A DNA stretch of 64,000 nt. Source: Pycnococcus provasolii (Eukaryota > Chlorophyta > Pseudoscourfieldiophyceae > Pseudoscourfieldiales > Pycnococcaceae). The stretch lies in the NCBI GenBank assembly GCA_938743325.2, contig OW568900.1:186001-250000 (forward strand). Direction: 5' to 3'. Below are positions 20,810 to 31,000 of the stretch, piece after piece. The notes under the pieces are model-generated. The model was not told the DNA's origin and ran no database searches. It worked only from the letters and a program-made list of their open reading frames with translations. Every line of letters begins with the position of its first letter. The stretch's first letter is position 1. A program made the translations under genes and the position numbers.

Positions 20810-21718
20810 CTATATATCCAACTCGTCCATAGACCCTAGAACAACGGGCATGGATTCAGGTCGTGGAAATTCACAAGCGAGCTCGCACGTGCCGACTTTC
20901 GCGCTCACCTCGCGCAGCACAGCCTCCCTGACTTTTCCGATGCTATTTAGGTTTGCCGTGAAACCTTCGTGCAGTCCGCTGATGGCGTCCGCCGTCTGAA
21001 AGAACGGGAAGGCGCGTACAGAAAAAGGCTCAAGTGCCGGCCAGGTTCGTGCAGTGCAGTCGACGTGAAGCAGCTTGACGGCACCCTCCGTCGACTCGTG
21101 GAGTTCCTTGACGACTTTGTTCAGCTTGGGCGTCATGGCTTTGCAGGCCATGCAGCTTTTGAGTTTGTAGCTTATGAGCAGGACGGCGGACTCGTTGAGG
21201 TTGTACATTTGCTCGATGACGTCCGTCACGCACTGCGCCGTTCCCACGACGTGTAATTCTTCGGGATTCGTGACGATGGGGTTGGCAGGAGGGAGCGACG
21301 GGTCGAGGATGGCATCTGGCAGCACAGCTCCTGGTGGAAGGTGTCTGCGTATCATTTCTCTCGCCACCATGATGCGTGCGTCCCTTTCGCTCTTCGACGC
21401 GACGTTCACTCCGTATCTCCATGCCATGGTTTGTATTTTCTTGAAGGAGAGTTTATGCAGATTGGCAATTTTATTGATGTAAAGTGCGACCTCTTCTGAT
21501 GTCGCAGTGTGAATTCCTCCGAACGACGATGACGACGACGTGTTGAGCCCAGAGGAGGAGGAGGAGGAGGAGGAGGAAGCAAGTGCACAGACTGAGGAGC
21601 GACGCCTTTGATGAGGTGCCAAAAAAAGAGCAGGAAGACGACGACGACGACGACGACGTGGCAGTGACAATGACGACGGCGATGAAGAGACCGCCATCGC
21701 ACGAGACTGCGATGACAT
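20810..21718 (-). CDS. Plastid-targeted thioredoxin-like protein
   Basis: About 302 residues from the Met at 21718. Upstream in-frame codons would translate an AACACC microsatellite as LVLVLV and are rejected, though the Met at 21727 is possible. An Arg/Ser-rich transit peptide (LPRRRRRRRLPALFL) is followed by a helical region (ATSEEVALYINKIANLHKL, FKKIQTMAWRYG). A thioredoxin fold comes at ~165-270, with a redox-type SCMACKAMTPKL (Cys189/Cys192) and a later strand block ending RAFPFFQ. The usual cis-proline block reads FPFF. CMAC is not the canonical WCGPC, so the partner and redox role are uncertain. It is probably stromal. Confidence 0.7.
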   Translation of the reverse strand: MSSQSRAMAVSSSPSSLSLPRRRRRRRLPALFLAPHQRRRSSVCALASSSSSSSSSGLNTSSSSSFGGIHTATSEEVALYINKIANLHKLSFKKIQTMAWRYGVNVASKSERDARIMVAREMIRRHLPPGAVLPDAILDPSLPPANPIVTNPEELHVVGTAQCVTDVIEQMYNLNESAVLLISYKLKSCMACKAMTPKLNKVVKELHESTEGAVKLLHVDCTARTWPALEPFSVRAFPFFQTADAISGLHEGFTANLNSIGKVREAVLREVSAKVGTCELACEFPRPESMPVVLGSMDELDI

Positions 21719-23316
21719 TATCAGCATAATGACAGCTGTAAGCACACAGCTGTCACTACACCAACCTGCACAGGCACTCACCAACACCAACACCAACACC
21801 AACACCAACACCGGCAACTAACTTAGGCGGCACTGATATCACTCACGACGCAATATGTTTGCCCGAGTGTAAGCTCTACAAGACTCGACCGGCTGCGCCG
21901 TTCTCGCCCGAGTGTAAGCTCTACAAGACTCGACCGGCTGCGCCGTTCTCGCCCAGTGATGAAGCAAGCAGTGATGGCGCGGCAGATCACACGTTTGATG
22001 GGGAGCTGATGGGGCCCAAGCTTTCCCGACCTAGGAGCGGCTGCGGGACCAAAAGATCACTGATTGATTGCTTTTGATTGCGATCGGGGCCCCCTCCACC
22101 AGGGGGGGGATTCGCAAAGGATAGTACCCCGGGCTGCCGGGTAGGCAGTCCCTTCCCTTCCCAAGCTGCCAAGTCACGTGCTGATGTGGAAAACCCTTCA
22201 AGGATCCACATCATCACGGATCACGCCGGGCACGACACCTCGTAAACCTTTAGGAGAACTGTGTGTGTGTCTCGAGCATTTATTATGGGAATGGCTTGGG
22301 CCCGGGATGCATCGTTGCTCCGACTGAAGTGGTGAGGTAAGTGGCGTTCCATACTTTCATGGTTTTTTTAACGTTAGAGCCCTAGTGGAAGCGGCTCTAG
22401 GATTTCAGCAACCCGAAAAAAATGGAGTCCATCAAGGCAGGAGGGGCGACCTTTGGCGAACTCGCCGAACCAACAAAATTGCAAAGTCACCTTGCATGCT
22501 TATTATGTTGAATGAAACGCCTTATAATACCGTCGGAGCAAGCGTTGGACAACGCGTTGGACGAGATCTATCTTGAGGTCATGGTTTATGTGGAACGTTC
22601 TTATGCGGATGTTGCATGAAGAAAGGGGCATGATGGCGTTGAAAGTTCCACGCTTTGGAGTACAGAAAGTTTTGGAGACCTTAAAAGTAGATGATCTTAC
22701 TAACATGTTAGACTCACTTTCAATAGCAGCAGTAAGTGAACCGACTTGGAAGGCGTACGGTCCGAACGCCGATGCGACGCCACGGCGAAGCGCCTTCGGG
22801 CAGGCAGTTTGTGCAATTTTATCGGCGACGACGCGTACGAACTCACCGCGGAGGAAGGAGTCCTCCAAGTGCGCTCACGCTCATCGGTAGAGCTATCGGT
22901 GACCTGCACGGTAAAGTGAATGCACTTCATGACACCGTCGGGAACGTACAGGTTACGCTCACCTCCTCCACTACGCCGCCGTCCGTGAGACCGTGACTAC
23001 ACTTGCGACTCCGACGGGATTCGCACCACAATGCGACTCCTCCTACGGCTACCACGACGACGCCGCAGGCTACCACGACGACGACGACGACGCAGAAAAA
23101 AGTAGGCGAAAATGTACGGACGTAACATACCCGGGTATATGAGGCCGGACTTTCCGCAATCCGCACCCCCCTTCCTAGGTGCCCCCCCCCCCCCCCCCCC
23201 CCCCCCCATCATCATCCAAACTTGTCATTTTCATCATTTTCATCATTTTCATCCTTGTGGCGAAATCCCACCCTTGACCCTTAAGCTTAAGAAGTGTGTA
23301 TTTTGTGTGTGTGTGT
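21719..23316. other. Long head-to-head spacer with dispersed repeat and poly-C tract
   Basis: Contains an ACACCA microsatellite (21780-21812), two tandem copies of the dispersed hairpin repeat (21861-21950), a G homopolymer (22104-22112), small unrecognised ORFs (22503-22868 -, 22573-22890 +), an ACGACG run near 23050-23095, a C homopolymer of ~26 bases (23182-23207) and TCATTT repeats (23226-23250). No gene recognised. Confidence 0.55.
21861..21950 (-). repeat. Dispersed 5' hairpin repeat, two 45-bp tandem copies
   Basis: Two identical 45-bp units at 21861-21905 and 21906-21950. Read on the minus strand each contains GAGAACGGCGCAGCCGG, CGAGTCTTGTAGAGC and TTACACTCGGGC. The CGGCGCAGCCG core can form a small hairpin. 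It lies ~145 bp upstream of, and in the same sense as, the thioredoxin-like gene. Related copies occur at ~34232-34310, 46722-46836 and 58250-58359. Confidence 0.85.
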
Positions 23317-25005
23317 ATGTTCTTGTTTTGTGTTGGTTTTCCAAAACTTGCTCAGACCAATTGGCAGAGAGGTGGTGGTGGTGGTGGTGTTTTGCATCAC
23401 TCTCGTTGCGCTGTTTGGGCTCCATCACCCGGTTGGAACGTGACTAAGCCTGTTAGGAGGAGGAGAACTTATCTGACTTGCTCTGGCTCACTTCGACGAA
23501 TTCGTTCTTCTCGGAGAAGTTCTCAGTGCTCGTTGGGCTACGCTTACCTTGGAGTGCCTGTCATTGCCGCCACCACTACGCATAGTGGGGGGTGGTTGCG
23601 CTCATCGCGTCTCGCGGCATCGGCATCGGCATTTTCAAGGGACACGCAAGCTCCTTCCGATTCGACGACGATGATGTTGCGCGAACTTACCGCGTTCGAG
23701 GGCACGTTCGCACTGCCCTGGCACCGCGAAGAAGGTGCGAAGGATAATACGCTGCCCATGAACGTCTTCGTCGCCACCGACGTCAAGCTTAGCGAAGGCA
23801 CTTCAAGCAGATTCGCCGAGACGGCGCGAAACATGCAAGCGAGGCACCCGCTCCTCGGCTGCTCGATCGGTCGCGCGACTCCGCCTGAGGGTGAGACGCT
23901 CGGCCCTCTGGCGCTCTTCGAGACGGGCGTGGAAATACCGATCGACGTGCGCTCGAGTTCGCTCTCCGTGGACGAGCTCGAGGTGGCCAACGCGGAGTGC
24001 CTCAACTGGGTCGACACGCGGCCGAACGCACCCCTCGCAAAGATTCTTGCGCTGCGCGGCCCTGACGAGCGGTGGGTGCTCTACTTCCTGATGACGCACG
24101 TCCTCTTCGACGGCCGATCCGCGCAGACGTTCGCGAGCGAATTTCTGCAACTACTCGCCGATCCCGCAGATGCGCTGCCGCCGTTCGACCCTGCGCTCGA
24201 GCGCCTCACGCTTCGCGACATGCTCGCCGCCGAGAGCGTCAAATCCGAGGACGGTTTTGGGGCATATGCGGGAGAGGTCTTCTCGAAGCGCGCAAAGGCG
24301 GGGCTGTCCGGTACGGATGCCGCCTTCGAGGCGCAGACGGGCTCAGCCTCGCTCTTCATCTCGCTCGACGCCGACCAAACGGCGGCGCTCGTGAGTTCCG
24401 CCAAGTCGAGCGGCACGTCGATCAACACGGTGCTTCTCGCTGCGTGGGCACGTGCGACCGCGGCGTACGCGCCATTTGGCATGCCTGTCGATGCGACGGG
24501 GATGGTGTGCGGTGGTCCGATCGACATTCGTCCTGCGCTCGGTGAGAAGTACGCCAGGGCGCTCTCGCAGATTTTCGGCCCGTCTTTCATGATGTTGCCT
24601 CTCAACAAGTCGCACGCGGAGCAGCACGCGCACATCGACGACGTGTTCAAGAAGTTCAAGGCGACTCTGTGGCACGCGACGCCGTTTGCGCGTGAGAAGA
24701 GCGAGAAGGATGCGCCGACGCGCTGGGCGGAGTCTCCGCTCGCTGAGCTGTGTACATCCTTTCCGAACGAGGCGTGTTCGTTCAGCAACTTGGGCCGCGT
24801 CGAATATGCGTCATCCGATAGCGTGACGGTAACGCGTACGTGGCTATGCGGTGGCGCGTATCCCGATATAAATTTGATTTGCCATTGCGCGACAACTGCT
24901 GGCGTGTGCACGTTAACGATCCAGTACGTGACACCCGCGCATAATCAATCTGATATCAAGATGTTAGGAGGAAGGTTTGTGGAAGAGTTGAGTGGTTATT
25001 TGTAA
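23317..25005 (+). CDS. Condensation/alcohol-acyltransferase-superfamily protein
   Basis: A 562-residue product from the first true ATG at 23317. The first ~120 residues are Arg/Ser-rich (VRRRRTYLTCSGSLRRIRSSR) and look like an organelle transit peptide. The body starts MMLRELTAFEG and shows the CoA-dependent acyltransferase/condensation fold. HVLFDG (His261 to Gly266) fits the HxxxDG active-site motif, and ACSFSNLGRVEY resembles the second, C-terminal half of such enzymes. These families move acyl groups onto alcohols, amines or thiols. The substrate cannot be read from sequence. A BAHD enzyme is less likely, since no DFGWG motif is present. The unspliced reading frame is continuous. The C-terminal stop is 364 bp before the MULE element. 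Confidence 0.75.
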   Translation: MFLFCVGFPKLAQTNWQRGGGGGGVLHHSRCAVWAPSPGWNVTKPVRRRRTYLTCSGSLRRIRSSRRSSQCSLGYAYLGVPVIAATTTHSGGWLRSSRLAASASAFSRDTQAPSDSTTMMLRELTAFEGTFALPWHREEGAKDNTLPMNVFVATDVKLSEGTSSRFAETARNMQARHPLLGCSIGRATPPEGETLGPLALFETGVEIPIDVRSSSLSVDELEVANAECLNWVDTRPNAPLAKILALRGPDERWVLYFLMTHVLFDGRSAQTFASEFLQLLADPADALPPFDPALERLTLRDMLAAESVKSEDGFGAYAGEVFSKRAKAGLSGTDAAFEAQTGSASLFISLDADQTAALVSSAKSSGTSINTVLLAAWARATAAYAPFGMPVDATGMVCGGPIDIRPALGEKYARALSQIFGPSFMMLPLNKSHAEQHAHIDDVFKKFKATLWHATPFAREKSEKDAPTRWAESPLAELCTSFPNEACSFSNLGRVEYASSDSVTVTRTWLCGGAYPDINLICHCATTAGVCTLTIQYVTPAHNQSDIKMLGGRFVEELSGYL

Positions 25006-25359
25006 TAACGGAAGAAACGTTAGGGTATCTACACAACCCTTGTGGCTAGGGCTTCGCCCTGCCATTGCTTTGTCGTTCCTCTGCGGAGTGCGCACGCCAT
25101 AGTAGCCGTCGTCGCGTCGCACGCACGGATTTCCTCGCGTACGCGTTCACCACCGTGCTTACACTTTATGTGCTTCATCGCTCATCGCTCATCTTTCTTT
25201 CCAGGTGTAGTAGCATGGCCCTGGTCACGTGCTCAACAACGCAACGGCGCAAGGCATGCATCGGCCCCGTACCGACCAGTCCCCGAACGTGGCCCGTGCC
25301 TTTATTAAGACAGGTGAGTGGGGCCGGGGAGGGAGATATTTCTGTCCCCTCCCCTTCAC
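25006..25359. other. Short spacer before the MULE insertion
   Basis: The 3' flank of the acyltransferase-like gene; no gene or notable structure seen up to the transposon's target-site duplication. Confidence 0.5.
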
Positions 25360-25368
25360 ATCGCTGTC

Positions 25369-25427
25369 AGAAGAAGTGCCCTGGGGGTTTAGAGGTGGTG
25401 CCCCCTGGGTTTAGAGAAAAAAGAGTT
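25369..25427. repeat. MULE left terminal inverted repeat
   Basis: 59 bp, exact reverse complement of 27887-27945. Begins AGAAGAAGTGCCCTGGGGG. Confidence 0.95.
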
Positions 25428-25504
25428 CTTACTTCGCCTTCCTGTCCCTCCATGGCGGCGCTCGCTCCCTGCGACGCGTTGCCGCCTCTTCCCGCTGTGC
25501 TTTC

Positions 25505-27850
25505 TCACTCCTCCTGCAACTGTAAGGAAAAGCCAGCCTTCTTCGTCCGATGAGGTGGTTGTTTCACACTAACACGTCCCAAAATATAATCCTCAGGAAC
25601 GGAGATAGCACCTGTGCGTATGCCGTGCGCAAGCACGTGCTTGCACTTGCGCAGGCACTGAAATCCGGTTGGGTTGCTATCACTGAGACAGCCGTGACAA
25701 GTACACGAGAAGCAAACAACATCGTCGCTGAGCTTTTCGTCTTCGCAAAGCGGTTCCACCAAGTAAAACGAATTCAGCAATTCTAGTGCCTGCGTGAACG
25801 TGAGCTTCTTAAGCTCTTCGCCCTCGTCATCACCGAGAAAGCACGCTTCCCACTGTCTCGCACGAACCGCAGCCTTCATCTCGACCTCTTTCACAAACTC
25901 TGGATTTGAGTGCTTTCCAACCCTACGAGACACCTTCACGTTCTCGTCGCCATCAGTCTCCGCGATGAGTTTCTTAAATCCTGCGTTGGTTGGAAAGAGC
26001 ACGGCACCTGCCCTGCGAGTTGATTTAACCTGGATATGCTCGTCAGATGTTCGCTTGATATACCGCTGAGCTTCTTGCCAATCGTGCGCGCTAATTGTTG
26101 GGTGCTTAGGGAAGGATCCATCTTTCTCATCCATCGACGCAGATTTGATATAGTCCACCAACCTGCCGAGGAACACGGTGAACGTGAATATCCGTCCAGC
26201 CAAGGCCTTCTTCAGCTCCCGATTGCCGTGCTCAAGGTGGTTATTGTGGTGCGGTATGCCAGGTACGCCGTACGCACGCGACCAATGGACGCCGACCCTC
26301 CAATATGTCGAAAGCCATGAAGCCCATGCTTCTTCGTCGTTTTTGTTCCACTTCGCGACAAGCAGTGAGAATAGAACCGCGATGACGTAAATAGCCAGTC
26401 CCGCCGGTACCTGATGCAACTTCATGACATCTATCTTCATCCTCTCGTAGCACTCGTCGCCCTTCTTAATTTTGGATTTGTTCTTGTGGAGAGCGCCGTG
26501 CGGACCCTTGAGGTGTGGATAGCACGTCAACTTGGTAACTTTCTTGGGTTGCTCGTCAGGTACCAGATTCTCAATGGTATCATCCACGCCGTTACGAATG
26601 GAAGCCGCGTTATCCGCCATCATGATAACATTCTTTCCTGAAAGCGTCATATTGTATACTGTCTTCAAGCCTTTCAACAAGCCAGTGAGAGCGAACTCAA
26701 AGTGATCATGATTTTCTGTTTTCTCACTAATCAAGCATACGCACACATCGTGATACGTCTGATCCCAATCCACAGTTCCAAATGGTATCACAGGTCTTTT
26801 TTCTAGATTGACTTTGTAAGTCGCATCAACAGCGAGAAATACTATGCCCAACCCGCTATTCTCGTATTGCTTCTTGACTGACTCGAGTTGCACCTTCGTT
26901 GATAGTATGATCCTAAACTTCCCCTCAGGTCCAAACCAGCTATCCAAAACGAACACCTCATGTTCATCATCAGGTACCGCGGAATGCTCCTCACACCACT
27001 TCTTGAGCTCGCCTATCGTGTCTCCACACACTGGCCCGTTAACAACGAGTCTGTTCTTTCGCGCGTAGTTTTGTAAGGTGTCAAGCTTCGGTAGTCCACC
27101 AGTGGCGAAGCCGTCCCGAGGAGGTGCCTTACGCATCGCCCTCAAGATTTCCAGTGGCGTCGAGTTCGTCCGTAGCGCGTTGTCCGCAAATTCCTTTTGC
27201 TTATGCGTTAGCCCAGGTCCTTGCCTTGTTCGTTGTTCGTGTGCACGGACGTCATGCACTCCACAGGTTGAGATGACACACTCTTTGGTGGCAACATCGT
27301 GCAATATTTCAGCCTTGTACCTGCAACCTTGCTTGTTGTGCGCACACTTCAAGAGCATTTTCTCGTCAAACAACTGGGTGTCACTCAAGGTATCGGCTTT
27401 GGAAGACGAGGTGTTCGTTACAGGGTAACGTTGCCCTCCCGTCATCTTGTGGCCAGAAGCTTGGTGAACAAGGTCAGTTGCGTGTTCCCATGTCTCTTCG
27501 CCTGTCCACGGTACGCGGTGAATTTCCGTGTAGTCATCCCTCTGCTTGCGCTTCAGCACTTTCGTCACGTCAGTTTTGTTCGTTGCGTCAGTGAGAGCCA
27601 AAAGATGTTCAGCGGATGCAAGCTTCTCGCTCTCGTCGTCTCCGTCCTGTCCACTCGCCGTGCGTTCATCGCTGCCGTGCTGCCGTGCTTGTCGACTCGC
27701 CGTGCGTTCATCGCTGCTGTGCTGCCGTGCAGTTTTCTCCGGACCCTTCTTGCGCGACACATTCTTCTTTCCGACCTTCACTGCCTTTAAGTCCGCTTCT
27801 GCGGCTTTCTTTGTGCGCTTGTTCGCTCGTGCATCGCGTGCTGTCACCAT
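25505..27850 (-). CDS. MULE transposase with SWIM-like zinc finger
   Basis: A 781-residue DDE transposase from the Met at 27850 (MVTARDARANKRTKK); further upstream codons run into the terminal repeat. The N-terminal third is basic, with a Cys/His-containing segment (KCAHNKQGCRYKAEIL, then CVISTCGVHDVRAHEQ), likely FLYWCH/WRKY-GCM1-like DNA binding. The catalytic core shows FLAVDATYKV (first Asp), KNVIMMADNAASIRNGVDD (second Asp region) and NNHLEHGNRELKKAL (Glu). The C-terminus has CFSCTCHGCLSD...CLRKCKHVLAHGIR, a SWIM-type CxC...CxH finger usual in MULEs. The frame is intact. Codon use looks less GC-biased than host neighbours. Confidence 0.88.
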   Translation of the reverse strand: MVTARDARANKRTKKAAEADLKAVKVGKKNVSRKKGPEKTARQHSSDERTASRQARQHGSDERTASGQDGDDESEKLASAEHLLALTDATNKTDVTKVLKRKQRDDYTEIHRVPWTGEETWEHATDLVHQASGHKMTGGQRYPVTNTSSSKADTLSDTQLFDEKMLLKCAHNKQGCRYKAEILHDVATKECVISTCGVHDVRAHEQRTRQGPGLTHKQKEFADNALRTNSTPLEILRAMRKAPPRDGFATGGLPKLDTLQNYARKNRLVVNGPVCGDTIGELKKWCEEHSAVPDDEHEVFVLDSWFGPEGKFRIILSTKVQLESVKKQYENSGLGIVFLAVDATYKVNLEKRPVIPFGTVDWDQTYHDVCVCLISEKTENHDHFEFALTGLLKGLKTVYNMTLSGKNVIMMADNAASIRNGVDDTIENLVPDEQPKKVTKLTCYPHLKGPHGALHKNKSKIKKGDECYERMKIDVMKLHQVPAGLAIYVIAVLFSLLVAKWNKNDEEAWASWLSTYWRVGVHWSRAYGVPGIPHHNNHLEHGNRELKKALAGRIFTFTVFLGRLVDYIKSASMDEKDGSFPKHPTISAHDWQEAQRYIKRTSDEHIQVKSTRRAGAVLFPTNAGFKKLIAETDGDENVKVSRRVGKHSNPEFVKEVEMKAAVRARQWEACFLGDDEGEELKKLTFTQALELLNSFYLVEPLCEDEKLSDDVVCFSCTCHGCLSDSNPTGFQCLRKCKHVLAHGIRTGAISVPEDYILGRVSVKQPPHRTKKAGFSLQLQEE

Positions 27851-27886
27851 GAGGAGATTGACAACTGCGGGGGAGCGCGAAGTTTG

Positions 27887-27945
27887 AACTCTTTTTTCTC
27901 TAAACCCAGGGGGCACCACCTCTAAACCCCCAGGGCACTTCTTCT
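27887..27945. repeat. MULE right terminal inverted repeat
   Basis: 59 bp, exact reverse complement of 25369-25427. Confidence 0.95.
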
Positions 27946-28086
27946 ATCGCAGTCCCGATCCGGATCCCTCCCGGATCCGTACCATCCCTGTAACGTGAAA
28001 TCTGGTCGGGGCCTGTTTTCTTGTGAACAAAAAAGTCGGCCCATTTGGTCGGTGTCCCCCCCGTACGCTGCCCATTACCATCAATA

Positions 28087-31000
28087 ATGGCGGTGCCCAT
28101 CATCATGGTCTGTGCTCCTCTCTGGAATGGTTTCGGTGGGATGGTTTCGGTGGTCAGTTTGTGCTTGTGCTCCCTTGTGCTGGTTCTGGTGGGTTCGAGC
28201 GGGAGCCTTTGTGTGACGTTCTCAGCCGCCGCCGATTCCGATTTGTCGGATGCTCCGGGGGGTGATGCTGTGCGTGGGTGGACGGCGCTTGCGTTCATCG
28301 CCACAGACAACAACCTCGCTTGTGGTGGTCGTCAGAATGTGGAGAATATGCTCATTGGACTCTCCACGAATGCCACGAATGCCACTGATGATGGCACATC
28401 ATCAGCAGCTAAGTTCACGGTGGGTGCGTTCATCGACGAGACGGGATACAAGCCGTTCACGAAGCAGTGCCCGTGGTCGTTCCCCAGCTCGTGGATACTC
28501 GAAGGTAAGCCGTGGGAACCTTCGTACTCCGCGAAACTTGTCGAGCTCGCGGCGGAGAGAATCAGCGAGATCGCGACGTTCCCGGAACTCAATGCAGCTG
28601 AGGCGGACATACTCACATCATTCATCGCCTCGGGTTTCGAGTACCTGGGCTCGGACACGGACAGGCGCGCTCTATGGATGTCATCGCACGGAAACGGGTG
28701 GATCAACTTCTCGTTAGACTGGAAGTGCGAAAAAGGACAAAAGTTTGGAAAGTGCGAGGAGACGATGACACTCGACAACATGAACCGTGCGATGGTGACT
28801 GGGCTTTCGGAGAAAGCTCCAGCTCCTGACGAGAACAACGCGGGGGCGCTGCTTGCAGCCTCGTCGCGTCCGGCACCGTGGCCCATACCCGCTACCACCA
28901 CCACCGACGACAACGACGACAACGCAACGACGACGACAGCTCTGCAAGCCATGGAAAAGGTGCCATCGTATCCAGACTCGTACGTGGAATCGAAAGATCG
29001 TCTGAGCCTTCTCGCCTTCGACGCGTGCTACATGAGCACTGCCGAGGGCATTTCGTCGTTCGTTCGTGTTGCGGACTACGTCGCCGTCTCGATGATGACC
29101 ATACCTGCACAAGGCCAGGACTACCGAGCCATCTTCGGATATCTCAGCAAAAATCCAACTGTGTCAGCTCGTGACCTGGGCATAACGATGGTCAACACCT
29201 ACACTCCGTACTGCGACGAGACAGAATACGGAGGTCCGTGCACGATGGTGCTCGTTGATGCATCGCAGTGGCTTGTGTTCGAGGAGGTTTTCAAACAGCT
29301 TGTGTTGGCACTTACCAATGCGATTGACTTCAAAGCCTTCCGGGCGAAGTTCGAGCAAGACGTGCAATCCATGGAGGCGACGCCGCAGGCTGATGACGAC
29401 GACGATGTCGACGACGAAGAAAAGGCGAGCACAACAACAGCGTCGTCGTCTTCGTGCAAGTGCGTTGGAACGAACGATGGCGTCAACACGGCGAAGTATG
29501 GAGCAGATTATGGTAAATCTTGCTCCAATTGGGACCAAGAAAATTGTGACGCGTGGTGGGGTCCACATGGACTTGGCGATTGGTGTTGCATGTCATGGTG
29601 CTTCGTCGATGCGGGATCGTGTCCTGACGCCGTGCCGTCTCTTGTCGCACAGGGCAGCGAGCTGTTCTACTCATTCGCCGCTTGCACGGATGACGCCGAC
29701 GCCAAGGACGACGACGACGACTGCCCTTACACCAGTACCGATGACGAAACGCTCAACCCTCTTCAGTACGCTCTGCAGCGCGTCGATGCCGCTCTCGTGG
29801 GCATTTCGATCGCCGTACAGCGCTCGTACGTGCTCCAGATTCCTGAGGGTGGATTCGAAGCGAACCTTGTCGATCTAGGCAGCTTTCTCAAAGAGCTGTC
29901 TCAAACACGCACGTCTTCCATCGTGGACTGCTGCTCTGAAGCTGCTGGGAAGGCTCTTTCTGCCTACAACGACGCCGTTCTCGTTTATGCCAAGCGCGAC
30001 GACATTCCTTCGTCGACGACAGGCGTGACAATTTACTTCCCACGCAAACTCGAAGCGGCGCAAGGTTCGCAGGTTTACGAGTCCCTTGACAGCTCACCGC
30101 TGCTTGCACTGTGGCGCTTGTTCCTCACCGACGTGTACTTCCCCGCCGGTGAAGCGCTCGCGGAACAATGCGCCTTCAACGAGCAGGACACGGCGAAGGT
30201 GCGTGATCGCCTCACGGTCGCTGAGAAGGAGGCGCAGGACTGTGCGTGCACGGGCGTAAACACCGGGATCGACGAGTCTGTGTTCGGACGTGGTTTTGGC
30301 ACGTCATGTGCGGCGTGGGAATCTCAGCAGCTTGACGACGCCGGTTCGTCCCTTCTCCCGCTCGATCTCGACAAGTGCAACGCTCTCTGGGGTCCCGATG
30401 CGCCTCGCGCCGGCGCCAGTGTGCCACTTGGAGGCTGGTGCTGCCAGTCATGGTGCTACGTGAGCCGCGACTGCCCGAGTGCTCGTCTGAGCAGTGCATC
30501 GCCGGAATCCTTGCTCTTCTACTCGTACAGTCCAACAGATTGCCAATCGACGCCTGATGAGCAGTGTCTTGGACGCTACGCCACCAGCGGCGAGGACACG
30601 TTTGAGGGCACCGAAGAGGCGTCTTCGCAAGAGAAGGAGCTGGCGGAAGAGGACGAAGATGACGAAGATGACGACGATGACGATAACAAGATTGCATGCC
30701 CAGGCTTCCGCCTCGATCAATCTGGTGCACGTTTGCGTCTTACGGATGTGACGAATTCCTCCGCTGGCGCGTTCATCCACGACGCTTTAAAGAGCGCCTT
30801 TTGCTCAACGAAGGATAGTAGCACGGAGGCAGCCGTCAAGGCGACACAGGAATCGTGCCCATGCACAGGTTCAAATACAGGCTTGGACTTGGATACTCTT
30901 GGCACAAGCTACGGCACGAGCTGCGCGCCTTGGGATGCTGGCCGATGCGAATCGCTGTGGGGCAACAAGACGGAGCTTGGAAATTGGTGCTGCCAATCTT

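Larger units (their letters stand above)
25360..27954 (-). mobile_element. Complete-looking Mutator-like (MULE) DNA transposon
   Basis: The element spans 25369-27945 with 59-bp terminal inverted repeats (25369-25427 and 27887-27945) that read as perfectly complementary. They are flanked by a 9-bp target-site duplication (ATCGCTGTC at 25360-25368, ATCGCAGTC at 27946-27954; 8 of 9 identical). A 9-bp duplication is typical of MULEs. It encloses one uninterrupted transposase gene on the minus strand. Perfect ends and an open frame suggest recent or current activity. It sits between the acyltransferase-like and clostripain-like genes, ~130 bp before the latter's start codon. Confidence 0.93.

Noticed and set aside
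20719-21817. Start of the thioredoxin-like gene at 21817 with a VLVLVLV leader
   Set aside because: The leader comes from an ACACCA microsatellite; the Met at 21718 gives a normal transit peptide.
22503-22890. Small ORFs with a recombinase-like phrase (SEPTWKAYG)
   Set aside because: One short phrase only, no catalytic residues; too weak to name a recombinase.
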